Source: a virus
Reading direction: 5' to 3' (one strand)
Virus record (IMG/VR): IMGVR_UViG_3300030106_002420
Coordinates: 1 to 30,159 of that record
Length of the DNA: 30,159 nt
Within the stretch, counting starts at the first letter, position 1, and every line of letters starts with the position of its first letter. The position numbers and the translations under genes were made by a program. A model generated the notes under the pieces. The model was not told where the DNA came from. It saw nothing but the letters and a program-made list of their open reading frames with translations, and made no database searches. Below are positions 1-6,863 of this stretch, piece after piece.

Positions 1-84
1 GAAGGTAAGGAGTGCGAGCATACTATTCTACTTAACAAAAATTACGCTCCTTACATTATAGTTTTTAAGAAGGTGAAGATATGA
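1..84 (+). CDS. C-terminal end of an upstream small protein (partial)
   Basis: Frame 1 is open from the window edge to a TGA at 82-84. It encodes about 27 residues, starting EGKECEHTILLN and ending VFKKVKI. The TGA overlaps the ATG of the next gene as ATGA, the same coupling used at most joints of this operon, which supports it as a real gene end. The pattern E-G-x-E-C followed by a hydrophobic strand and F-K-K resembles the C-terminus of the DUF4177-like protein at 4035-4256 (EGWEC then AFLKRR), so it may be a paralogue. That relation is inferred from a short stretch only. Confidence 0.55.
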   Translation, partial: EGKECEHTILLNKNYAPYIIVFKKVKI

Positions 85-464
85 AAACAGTAGATTATAT
101 TTCTGAAATAATAAAACGAAAAGTATTAGCGAAAGATTGGACATTTAATGAAATATCTAATCTAAAAGAAACAATAGATAATCTCGCTATTGATATTTAT
201 GAAGAAATTAAACTAATAGAAAGATTTGATTTAATTAGAGAAATTAGAATCAAAGAAACTTATGTCGGTGAAGTCTTTGAAGATGTAATAAAGCAAACAA
301 TCTTGACTTCTTTGAGAGCAGAAGTAGCAGATACAATGAGAAATATGTTAAATAACGCAACAGTTAATTTTGGTGGTAATAAAAATGAAGTTTCCGAGAG
401 AAGTGTGGTCGGGGAGTCAAATGAAGAACGCTCCTCCACTACCAAGAAGAATAGTAAGAAGTAA
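81..464 (+). CDS. Hypothetical protein, 127 aa, helical
   Basis: The ATG is preceded by AAGGTGA with short spacing, a good archaeal-type ribosome-binding site, and overlaps the stop of the preceding gene (ATGA). I do not recognise the family. The protein is mostly predicted helix, rich in Ile, Glu and Lys, with no Cys pairs and no membrane segment. Its C-terminal ~25 residues are Ser/Thr/Lys/Glu-rich and look disordered (ending TTKKNSKK). Its last ~80 bases overlap the beginning of the primase gene in another frame, so the two are probably translationally coupled. Position directly ahead of the primase suggests an early replication-associated role, but nothing in the sequence shows it. Confidence 0.75.
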   Translation: MKTVDYISEIIKRKVLAKDWTFNEISNLKETIDNLAIDIYEEIKLIERFDLIREIRIKETYVGEVFEDVIKQTILTSLRAEVADTMRNMLNNATVNFGGNKNEVSERSVVGESNEERSSTTKKNSKK

Positions 465-1434
465 AGAAGAATACTTGAGTTATGTAAAGGCTCAAAATAA
501 TAGGACTAATGTTTACACTAGTGTTTATGATTTTGCTGAATTTGCAGAAAAAGCCAAGATAGATTCATCAGTTATACTCGATAGAATCTTTCTTGACTTC
601 GATGCTCATGGTGAAAGTATCGAAAAAGCATGGAGAGATGTCAATGTTGTTATGACTTATGTTATTGAGAATGATTATCAATATACTCTTTTCTTTTCCG
701 GTAGAGGCTTTCACTTGTTTGTCTTTGGTGAGGTTACGGACACAATTAGAAACATACAGGTTTTCTTTAGAGAGATTAAAACATACTTAGTAAATAGAGT
801 CGGTAGTGATATAACCCTTGATGATAGGGTTGGACAAGCAACTAGACTTAGAAGAATACCTAATACAGTAAACATGAGTTCTAGGGATGAGAATGGTAAT
901 CCATACTTTTGCATACCTTTACTTCAAACTGATTTAGACAAACCAATTAATGAGATACTTGAGTTAGCCAAGAAACCTAGAAGCATACCGTTTAGAAAAA
1001 GCGGGAATGTAAAAGTAGTGTTTCCCGAAGCACCACCTATGCAAGCAGTAAGTGGTGAGATTTCTGTTCCTAAAACAACAGGAACTTTGCCAATGTTACC
1101 ATGTTTACATAATGCTATCATGACCGAGAATCCTTCTCATATGGCTAGAGCATATCTAGTTTCATGGTATAGGGATTTGCTATCCGGTTGTGCTGATGTA
1201 GAAAGTGATGCCGACAAACAAAAAATACTTGATGCTATCATAAATGAAATAAGGACTTTAGTTGAAACAAACGAAGAAATATGGTTAGATTGGGATGAAA
1301 GAGAAACTAGAAAACATGCTAAGTTTACCGTCTTTGGTAATTATAGTAGTCCTCATTGTAAGACTGTATTGATACCTAATGGGTATTGTGTTGGTAAGTG
1401 TTGGAGATACCCCGAACATGCGGAGGGAGCATAA
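385..1434 (+). CDS. Archaeo-eukaryotic primase, PriS-like catalytic domain fused to PriL-like Fe-S domain
   Basis: This probably makes the RNA/DNA primers for viral replication. Numbering from the ATG at 385, the catalytic part (about 1-200) has the metal-binding pair D71-F-D73 in IFLDFDAHG, the nucleotide-binding motif SGRGFH (105-110), and a DD pair (146-147) followed by RLRRIPNTVN (154-163), which matches the PriS pattern D...RLxRxPxSLx. The C-terminal part (about 235-349) has Cys at 240, 325, 335 and 339, with the spacing of the PriL C-terminal domain: PC, then a His/Arg-containing helix, then PHCKT and GYCVGKC. That domain carries a 4Fe-4S cluster in known primases. The start at 385 is preferred over an upstream TTG at 370 because GGTGGT lies 8 bases before it. 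An ATG at 421 is also possible. The stop overlaps the next start (TAATG). Confidence 0.88.
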   Translation: MKFPREVWSGSQMKNAPPLPRRIVRSKEEYLSYVKAQNNRTNVYTSVYDFAEFAEKAKIDSSVILDRIFLDFDAHGESIEKAWRDVNVVMTYVIENDYQYTLFFSGRGFHLFVFGEVTDTIRNIQVFFREIKTYLVNRVGSDITLDDRVGQATRLRRIPNTVNMSSRDENGNPYFCIPLLQTDLDKPINEILELAKKPRSIPFRKSGNVKVVFPEAPPMQAVSGEISVPKTTGTLPMLPCLHNAIMTENPSHMARAYLVSWYRDLLSGCADVESDADKQKILDAIINEIRTLVETNEEIWLDWDERETRKHAKFTVFGNYSSPHCKTVLIPNGYCVGKCWRYPEHAEGA

Positions 1435-1769
1435 TGGTAAGTGTGGCTAGATTAAAATTTGATAAAATAAGAGAACTTATTTCCATATATTTAGAAGATA
1501 AGCAGGAAGTAAAACTAATTGATTTAGTTGAAGACATAACCCCCGAATATTATTCTTATATTAGAGGTCAATATTTAGGGAATGTTAGTAAAAGTAATAA
1601 TATTGCTAGATTAAAAGACATGGAATCAAGACTAAGACCTGTAATTGGCAGATGTCTACCGTTAGGTTGGAAAAAGAAAATAGTGCGGTCTTATGAAACT
1701 ATTATATTTGAAGGAAATGTTTTGAAAAAAGATAGAAGATTAACTGTATTGTTTAAGGAGGAAGTCTAA
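1434..1769 (+). CDS. Hypothetical protein, 111 aa, in replication operon
   Basis: The ATG at 1434 overlaps the primase stop (TAATG) and has GGAGGG seven bases upstream. An upstream in-frame TTG at 1398 lies inside the primase and is rejected. The protein is basic and compact: an N-terminal helical part (residues 1-45, RLKFDKIRELIS onward), then a Lys/Arg-rich half that ends in beta-like strands (VRSYETIIFEG, RRLTVLFKEEV). A small winged-helix DNA-binding fold is possible, but no family signature is clear. Its place between the primase and the ERCC4 nuclease, with overlaps on both sides, argues for a role in DNA replication or repair. Function unassigned. Confidence 0.75.
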   Translation: MVSVARLKFDKIRELISIYLEDKQEVKLIDLVEDITPEYYSYIRGQYLGNVSKSNNIARLKDMESRLRPVIGRCLPLGWKKKIVRSYETIIFEGNVLKKDRRLTVLFKEEV

Positions 1770-2479
1770 TGTTAGTAATAGATAGTAGAGAAAAGAAAGG
1801 TTCTAAATTAGTAGAACTAGTAGAGAGTGAAGCACTAAAGATGAAAGTGCCTTATGAAAAGAAGTGGATAGAGATAGGTGATTATGTTTACGATGATGTA
1901 TGCTTTGAGGCTAAATCAGCACATGATTTTCTTAGTTCAGTAATGAGCAAAAGAATGTGGACTCAATTAGATAACATGGATAGGCACTATCAAACTAATG
2001 TTGTTATTATTTATGGCAGTATAGATGAAGGTGTAAACCAATATAAAAAATACATTAAGACAGACAAAACATTTACTAACGCACAACACGCCAATTGGTC
2101 TAATAAACTTAGAAGTAAGTTTCTTGGGGCTATTGGTAGAATAACATTAGATACTGATGCAAAAGCGTTTTGGGTATCTAGTGAACAAGAAGCCGCTTTG
2201 ATAATTGCTTCTATATGCAAGATGAAACCCATCAAGCGAGAAGTTATCAAACCGGAGATATTCAAAAGAATATCAACAGATGATTTGAGGATAGATACCC
2301 TCATAACTATAAAGGGCTTATCAGTAGACAAAGCGAATGCGCTGATAAAGCAATATGGTTCGATTATGGAAATAGGCGAACAGACAGAAAAAGAACTTCA
2401 AGAAATGGATGGCATAGGAAAAACCCTAGCCCGAAGAATCTTGAATGTATTGCATTCCGAAGAAAAGGTGAAAATATGA
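1769..2479 (+). CDS. ERCC4/XPF-Hef-type structure-specific endonuclease with HhH repeats
   Basis: This is a nuclease expected to cut branched or forked DNA during replication or recombination. The N-terminal ERCC4 domain (about 1-150) begins VIDSRE (3-8) and carries the core GDY (37-39), FEAKSAHDF (46-54) and the helix SKRMWTQLDNM (60-70). These match the XPF pattern GDY...ERKxxxD, but the Arg of ERK is Ala here (E47-A48-K49). The C-terminus (about 165-232) holds tandem helix-hairpin-helix motifs, IKGLSVDKANALI and MDGIGKTLARRIL, used by XPF/Hef for dimerisation and DNA binding. There is no helicase domain, as in short archaeal XPF proteins. AAGGAGG precedes the ATG, which overlaps the previous stop (TAATG). 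The stop overlaps the next start. Confidence 0.9.
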   Translation: MLVIDSREKKGSKLVELVESEALKMKVPYEKKWIEIGDYVYDDVCFEAKSAHDFLSSVMSKRMWTQLDNMDRHYQTNVVIIYGSIDEGVNQYKKYIKTDKTFTNAQHANWSNKLRSKFLGAIGRITLDTDAKAFWVSSEQEAALIIASICKMKPIKREVIKPEIFKRISTDDLRIDTLITIKGLSVDKANALIKQYGSIMEIGEQTEKELQEMDGIGKTLARRILNVLHSEEKVKI

Positions 2480-4038
2480 ATGAAGATAATGATAATTATG
2501 AGACAGAACAGCAAAGACAATATGCGGAGATAATAGAAGAAGCGTCAGTAAACATGACTAGCGAATTACCTAGACTAGTTGCTGAATTTCAAAAAGATGC
2601 TATCGCAGTTTCTTTTAAGAATGATATACCTGCGGCACTAAGTTGCTTTGTAATATTAGGACAGATTTGTAAAGACTTTATACAAATACCAAACGGTAGA
2701 AGCACAGAAGATAGTAGGGTGCATTTTTGCCAAATACAAACTTCCGGTTCGGGTAAATCAACTCTATGGAATTTCGTAGAGCCAGTTTCCGAGAAATTGT
2801 TTACTATGATAAACGAAAGCGGGCTTCATGTAAATAACAAATACATAAACTCCGAAGGAGAAGAAGTTAGTGGTGAAGAAGGAGAATATCTTTCTAAAAA
2901 GAAATTTGATATTATGTCAGCAACAGAATATACTGATGCGGCACTTGTTGGTGGCTTTGAAGAGAAACTAGTAGAAAAGCCTGTATTAGATAATGAAGGT
3001 AATCCGGTACAAGATGAAAACGGTCATCAAAGAATGAAGAAAGAACTAAGCATGGTAAGACAAGCAGGTTTGTTAGAAGGTAGTGGATTAGCACATTGGG
3101 ATGAGTTTGAATATTCCGGTGTGTTTAAACAAAGCCAAAACAAAGAACAAGCCATCGTCTATCTAAATACCTTAATGAATACACTAGCAGGTTCTTCTTG
3201 GGTAATTAAAAAGAAACTAAAACAAGGAGATATGATGAATTGTTATTGTGAAAGGTCAATATTGGCCTTGACATATCCACCGGAAAAATTAGCAAAGGTT
3301 ATTGCCAATAAAGGTGTATTACAAAGAATGATTCTATTTATTTGGGATGTTCCCGAACACACTTTACACCAAATGAGAAAAGAACAAATACGCCAAGCAG
3401 GTAAAATTGATGATGCTAAACAACCAGTTGATATTCATGCAGAAAGACTGTTTAAAGTCTATCAAGCAGTTAGAGATAGATTCCACGAAGTTGATAAAAA
3501 CACTTTAGACACTATGGTTTACACACCGGATTTTAACGACAGACTGTATTATGAATATGAAGTCATGCGTAAATTCATTAGTGATACGCACCCCGAAGTT
3601 AGAAAGATTGTATCTACTTTTCAAACTAGATTGCTCAAGATACTAATTAAAATGGCTGTATTGTGTTCTGTTGCTGAAGCCCTTAGTATTAAGGATAAAT
3701 CTAAAAGGTTTAGGGTTACGAGCAAGAATGTTGAAGCGGCAGGTGTTATCGTGCAACAATGTTATAAAACATTGGTAGCATGGTTAGAGCAAAGCCTAAA
3801 GCGCACTAGGAGGAAAAAGGTCACGGAAAAGGATTCAGTATTCTTTAAAGCGGTCAAAGAAGTAAAGAAAGACGAAGACGGATTCTTTGCTAAAAATGAC
3901 TTAATGAAGAAACTAGAAGAAGCAGGAGTTACCTATTCCACTAGATATAGAATGTTTGCAGATTATGAAGAAGATAAATTCAACAAAAGAAAAACAGGAA
4001 GAACCGTTTACTTGAAATTAAAGGAGGAAAAGAAATGA
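2476..4038 (+). CDS. P-loop ATPase, probable replicative helicase (DUF3987-like)
   Basis: The likely role is unwinding DNA or loading the replication machinery together with the primase encoded in the same operon. A Walker A motif is seen at residues 89-96 (TSGSGKST), Walker B at about 205-212 (LAHWDEFE), and a sensor/arginine-finger-like stretch later (ERSILALTYPPEKL then NKGVLQRM). This order resembles DUF3987-type helicases from plasmids and viruses; the family name is my best guess. About 60 charged residues (121-180) form an insertion between the two Walker motifs. The C-terminal ~80 residues look like a winged helix (KNDLMKKLEEAGVTYSTRY). AAAAGGTGA precedes the ATG, and ATGA overlaps join it to both neighbours. 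Confidence 0.75.
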   Translation: MNEDNDNYETEQQRQYAEIIEEASVNMTSELPRLVAEFQKDAIAVSFKNDIPAALSCFVILGQICKDFIQIPNGRSTEDSRVHFCQIQTSGSGKSTLWNFVEPVSEKLFTMINESGLHVNNKYINSEGEEVSGEEGEYLSKKKFDIMSATEYTDAALVGGFEEKLVEKPVLDNEGNPVQDENGHQRMKKELSMVRQAGLLEGSGLAHWDEFEYSGVFKQSQNKEQAIVYLNTLMNTLAGSSWVIKKKLKQGDMMNCYCERSILALTYPPEKLAKVIANKGVLQRMILFIWDVPEHTLHQMRKEQIRQAGKIDDAKQPVDIHAERLFKVYQAVRDRFHEVDKNTLDTMVYTPDFNDRLYYEYEVMRKFISDTHPEVRKIVSTFQTRLLKILIKMAVLCSVAEALSIKDKSKRFRVTSKNVEAAGVIVQQCYKTLVAWLEQSLKRTRRKKVTEKDSVFFKAVKEVKKDEDGFFAKNDLMKKLEEAGVTYSTRYRMFADYEEDKFNKRKTGRTVYLKLKEEKK

Positions 4039-4256
4039 AATACGAAAATACATATGTTGTGTTTGATGTGACAAAAGGGCCAAAAGTAATAATAGAAACA
4101 TTAGATACTTACGGTGATGAAGGTTGGGAATGTTGTTCTATGCTAAGTATAGCAGGAACTAATATTGTGGCTTTCTTGAAAAGAAGAATTGGCGCAGATG
4201 AACCAACAGTAGATGAAGAAAGTGAAAAGATTAGTAAGTTATGGTCAAGTGATTAA
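4035..4256 (+). CDS. DUF4177-like small protein
   Basis: This is a 73-aa protein. It has the alternating strands and the signature LDTYGDEGWECCSML followed by a strand ending FLKRRI, which is the usual pattern of DUF4177-type proteins (yG.eGWE...fKR). The last ~20 residues are an acidic tail (DEPTVDEESEK). The family is common in phages and bacteria and has no settled function. The ATG overlaps the ATPase stop (ATGA) with AAGGAGG upstream. The partial protein at the left window edge ends in a similar way and may be a paralogue. Confidence 0.7.
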   Translation: MKYENTYVVFDVTKGPKVIIETLDTYGDEGWECCSMLSIAGTNIVAFLKRRIGADEPTVDEESEKISKLWSSD

Positions 4257-4257
4257 G

Positions 4258-5184
4258 ATGATACACGATTCGGTAGTCCAAAATGACAATACCAATATTA
4301 CTAATAATTATTTTACTTGGTGGCATATAGTCAAACAACAAACAATTGATGACCCATATGGCTTTGTTTCGGGTAATCTGCAAGAAGAAAATCAAGAAGA
4401 AAATAAAGAAGAAAATGAAAAGAACTTTTATACAACCTTTCTTGGTAGCGGAAACACCGATTATTCTTTACTGGATGAAGAACAACAAAAGAAATTTAGA
4501 GATGCTGAAAAAAAGGTTAGGTTAGAAAACCCTGAAATTCCTAAAAACGACGCATACCGTAAACTTGTTGTTGAAGCAGTTAATACAGGGGCAACCCCTC
4601 AAGCACAGTCTAAGCCTAATTTAACAAGTAGGGTTTTAAGTGCAGGAGGAAAGTTATCTCAAGGGGTTAAAAATGTGTTAAGTAGAACCGGACAAGCCAT
4701 GCAACGAGACACAGATATACAAACTGCTAGAAAGGTGAAAGAAATTGATAGCAAAACTGCTAATGTAAAAAGTGCAGGGGCAAAACAAATTAATGATGTT
4801 TTATCGTCGAATGTGTTTGGTAGAACCCTTAATCAACAAGGCAGGGGCGACGCACTTCTTTCAATATCGCAACAACTAAAAAATAATCCAAAATTTATGC
4901 AAGAATATAGTGGCGGCAAGAGTAGATTTTCGACTGATAGTTTACCTTATGATGCTAAAACTAAAAATAAAATCGCTAGTGCTTTTGGTAGCACTATTAC
5001 TCCCGCTACTAAGTTGGCATTGGAGACTTTAAATGATAAAATTAAACTTGCTGGAATAACAAACAAAGACTTCCTAGAGCCTAGAAGAAGAAAAGGAAAG
5101 AGGAAAAAAGGTCAAACAACTTCTACGAGTTCGGGCAGAAAGGTTGGTAGAGAAAAAAAACCATCCATAGAAATAAGGATATAG
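4258..5184 (+). CDS. Hypothetical protein, 308 aa, acidic centre and basic tail
   Basis: I do not recognise this protein. The start at 4258 lies one base after the previous stop and has AAGTGATT upstream. An in-frame ATG at 4213 lies inside the preceding gene without a ribosome-binding site and is rejected. The layout is an Asn/Trp-rich N-terminus (NITNNYFTWWHIVKQQ), a Glu/Asn repeat (EEN three times, about residues 44-56), a long Ser/Gln/Lys-rich helical middle (about 110-230), and a strongly basic end (RRRKGKRKKGQ) that could bind nucleic acid. The composition looks like a disordered, DNA- or virion-associated protein. It is the least expected member of the replication block. Confidence 0.7.
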   Translation: MIHDSVVQNDNTNITNNYFTWWHIVKQQTIDDPYGFVSGNLQEENQEENKEENEKNFYTTFLGSGNTDYSLLDEEQQKKFRDAEKKVRLENPEIPKNDAYRKLVVEAVNTGATPQAQSKPNLTSRVLSAGGKLSQGVKNVLSRTGQAMQRDTDIQTARKVKEIDSKTANVKSAGAKQINDVLSSNVFGRTLNQQGRGDALLSISQQLKNNPKFMQEYSGGKSRFSTDSLPYDAKTKNKIASAFGSTITPATKLALETLNDKIKLAGITNKDFLEPRRRKGKRKKGQTTSTSSGRKVGREKKPSIEIRI

Positions 5185-5197
5185 GGGGCTTCTAATC

Positions 5198-5791
5198 TTG
5201 ACAGTATTAGCATTAGACATTGAAACAAAAAATATGTCGCATGAAATAGGCGGCTTCGGCAATACCCATATGTTTCAAGTCTCTACTGTTGCTACTTGGG
5301 ATGGGAATACAGGAACAGTCTATGTAGATGAACCTGTAGATTCATTTGCTAAGTCCGGCCATGTTGTTAAAGGTTTAAGTGAACTAAAGTATGATTTAGA
5401 TAATCACTTGTCTAAAGGCGGTAAAGTGTTGGGTCACAACATAGCAGTATTTGACTTACCTATACTTAGAGACTCTATGGATATATATTGTATTCATAAA
5501 TATCTAAATGATAAAAACTATATTGACACTAGTAAGGTATTACTAAAAGAACATGGTGAAAGATTCCAACTTAAGAATCTTGTAAAATGCACTATGGATG
5601 ATTTCAAACTTATGGATAGTGCCGACGCTCCTAAGTTATGGAAGATGGGTCAATACGATGAGGTAGTAGAATACTGTATGAAAGACACCCAATTAGTTTA
5701 TGACCTTTGGCAGTATGGAAAAGAACACGGGATTGTGAAAGCCTTCTCGATAGAGAAAGAAGAATTTGTAGATTTGGAGGTAGATTGGTAA
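5198..5791 (+). CDS. DnaQ-like 3'-5' exonuclease (DEDDy)
   Basis: Single-domain RNase H-fold exonuclease of 197 aa. Motifs in order are ExoI LALDIET (D7, E9), ExoII GHNIAVFD (79-86, catalytic D86) and ExoIII YCMKD (Y159 and D163, the YxxxD form that defines the DEDDy subgroup of proofreading exonucleases). No polymerase domain is attached, so it may act with a polymerase encoded elsewhere or degrade DNA on its own. The start is a TTG, preceded by AGGGGG. It is preferred because it places the ExoI strand at the very N-terminus as usual, and no ATG is available. The stop overlaps the next ATG (TAATG). Confidence 0.85.
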   Translation: MTVLALDIETKNMSHEIGGFGNTHMFQVSTVATWDGNTGTVYVDEPVDSFAKSGHVVKGLSELKYDLDNHLSKGGKVLGHNIAVFDLPILRDSMDIYCIHKYLNDKNYIDTSKVLLKEHGERFQLKNLVKCTMDDFKLMDSADAPKLWKMGQYDEVVEYCMKDTQLVYDLWQYGKEHGIVKAFSIEKEEFVDLEVDW

Positions 5792-5940
5792 TGAGTACAG
5801 CAGAATGGTTTGGCTTGTTTATCTTCTTGATAATATTGACGCTATTGTTTTTTGCCGCTTTTGGTGGCACGAACATAACAGAACAAAGTGTTGATGATTA
5901 CATCAAGAGGCTAATGGGTCAAACGGAAGAGAAGAAATGA
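5791..5940 (+). CDS. Small one-TM membrane protein, 49 aa
   Basis: The ATG at 5791 overlaps the exonuclease stop (TAATG) and has GGAGG 11 bases upstream. An earlier in-frame start at 5707 lies inside the exonuclease gene and is rejected. One strong membrane segment runs from about residue 6 to 24 (WFGLFIFLIILTLLFFAAF), followed by a short polar tail (VDDYIKRLMGQTEEKK). Such peptides in viruses can be holin-like or membrane anchors, but there is no direct evidence for either. Confidence 0.65.
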   Translation: MSTAEWFGLFIFLIILTLLFFAAFGGTNITEQSVDDYIKRLMGQTEEKK

Positions 5941-6092
5941 GTTTGAAACAGAAATGCCCTTATTGTGAAGATAAGACATTAGCAAAGAGAATTTTAGGAT
6001 TCTATGTTGGTTCTAGCGAACAAGTAAAACTTTGGGAATGTCGTTCATGTAAAGGTATATGGTCGGTAGACACAAAAATAGAGGGAGAGTAG
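5937..6092 (+). CDS. Zinc-ribbon mini-protein, 51 aa
   Basis: The ATG overlaps the previous stop (ATGA), and GGAAGAG lies just upstream. The 51-aa product has two Cys pairs, CPYC (7-10) and CRSC (35-38), separated by a short strand region (ILGFYVGS), the layout of a zinc ribbon that binds one Zn. It probably contacts nucleic acid or the transcription apparatus, as small zinc ribbons in archaeal viruses often do; this is inference. The stop codon lies inside the 5' arm of the terminator hairpin, so the gene is the last of the early operon. Confidence 0.7.
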   Translation: MSLKQKCPYCEDKTLAKRILGFYVGSSEQVKLWECRSCKGIWSVDTKIEGE

Positions 6093-6124
6093 TTTAGGCT
6101 ACTCTCCTTCTAAATTTTTTTTTT
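6084..6124 (+). terminator. Hairpin and T-tract ending the + strand operon
   Basis: The arms GGAGAGTAG (6084-6092) and CTACTCTCC (6099-6107) pair perfectly over nine bases around a six-base loop, followed by a run of ten T (6115-6124) and further T-rich sequence to about 6155. This fits a terminator for the left operon. The hairpin is symmetric, and on the - strand it is followed by a shorter CTATTTTTG, so it may also stop the converging virion transcript. Bases 6125-6180 hold no gene, only A/T-rich sequence. Confidence 0.75.
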
Positions 6125-6180
6125 CAAATTTTTTTCAAAAGTTTTCTAAAAAGCAAGAAAATTTTCTGAATAGGCGAAAG

Positions 6181-6297
6181 TTATTCGTCGTTTGAATTTA
6201 AAATAATAAAGCCTAATGGTTTATCTTCAACAAATAATGCACTAACGGTTAAATAGCCAATAGTGAAACTAAGCAAGAATAAGAAAAGTAAAAACAT
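6181..6297 (-). CDS. Small membrane peptide, 38 aa
   Basis: This frame starts five bases after the stop of the enzyme gene at 6302-6862. It encodes a 38-residue peptide beginning MFLLFLFLLSFTIGYLTVSA, a membrane segment of about 18 residues or an uncleaved signal, with a short acidic end (SNDE). There is no clear ribosome-binding site, only re-initiation distance from the preceding stop. It would be the last gene of the virion operon. Function unknown; a holin-like or spanin-like role is only a guess from size and position. Confidence 0.45.
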   Translation of the reverse strand: MFLLFLFLLSFTIGYLTVSALFVEDKPLGFIILNSNDE

Positions 6298-6301
6298 TTT
6301 A

Positions 6302-6862
6302 TCAATTAGGTGGAGGCAGACTTCCCCAAAAACCAATATCGCTACAATAACTAGAATATTTAGTTCTCATAGCAGTTTCATATTCTTCACAAGATAGGGA
6401 ATTATCACTACACCAAGTATCAAACCACATAATATCCCATTGTGAATTGGCAGGGGGAGTCCATGTTTCTATGTCTGCTTGGATTAATGTAAATCTACTG
6501 TCCTTAGCACAATGAGGCCAAACTAAATCTATTACATCTTGCGAGTTCTCAATAATTGTCACAGAATTAATATTAGGAGCGTTAATTAAAAATTCATTTA
6601 CCATACCTATTCCTAATCCTCCAATAAATACATCCCCTGTTGCATTATCCCACAACCATTGGTGTTCTCTATACTCTCCTTCGGAGTCTTGCATAATTGG
6701 CATAGGACAGCCATTTTTTAATAATACACAATAATTTGAATGGCTTTCATTTTTTATTTGTAAATATATTTGCCATTGATTATCATTTGTATTATTAGTA
6801 TAGTGCGCTACTTCAAAATCACCGGAAACTCCGGCAGGAATATTAACTTGTAATCTACTCAT
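6302..6862 (-). CDS. Spermidine-synthase-fold / class I SAM-dependent transferase
   Basis: The protein has the Rossmann-type ligand-binding motifs of the family in order: GGLGIG (81-86), a strand ending in acidic E105 (VTIIEN), then FTLIQADIE with D130, and DIMWFDTW with D148. This arrangement is typical of polyamine aminopropyltransferases and related class I methyltransferases. The N-terminal ~70 residues form a beta-rich part, as in spermidine synthases. At 186 aa it is shorter than true spermidine synthases (about 280 aa) and lacks the C-terminal part of that fold, so the substrate is uncertain. It sits directly after the tail-fibre genes (one base between stop and start), so modification of a virion protein, glycan or polyamine counter-ion are all possible. 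Confidence 0.7.
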   Translation of the reverse strand: MSRLQVNIPAGVSGDFEVAHYTNNTNDNQWQIYLQIKNESHSNYCVLLKNGCPMPIMQDSEGEYREHQWLWDNATGDVFIGGLGIGMVNEFLINAPNINSVTIIENSQDVIDLVWPHCAKDSRFTLIQADIETWTPPANSQWDIMWFDTWCSDNSLSCEEYETAMRTKYSSYCSDIGFWGSLPPPN

Positions 6863-6863
6863 A

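Noticed and set aside
5-54. Inverted repeat GTAAGGAG / CTCCTTAC near the left edge
   Set aside because: It lies inside the open end of an upstream gene with a 34-base loop and no T-run after it, so it is likely chance or at most a weak RNA structure.
4213-4257. Upstream in-frame start for the unknown protein at 4258
   Set aside because: No ribosome-binding site and 44 bases of overlap with the preceding gene, while 4258 is coupled to its stop and has AAGTGATT.
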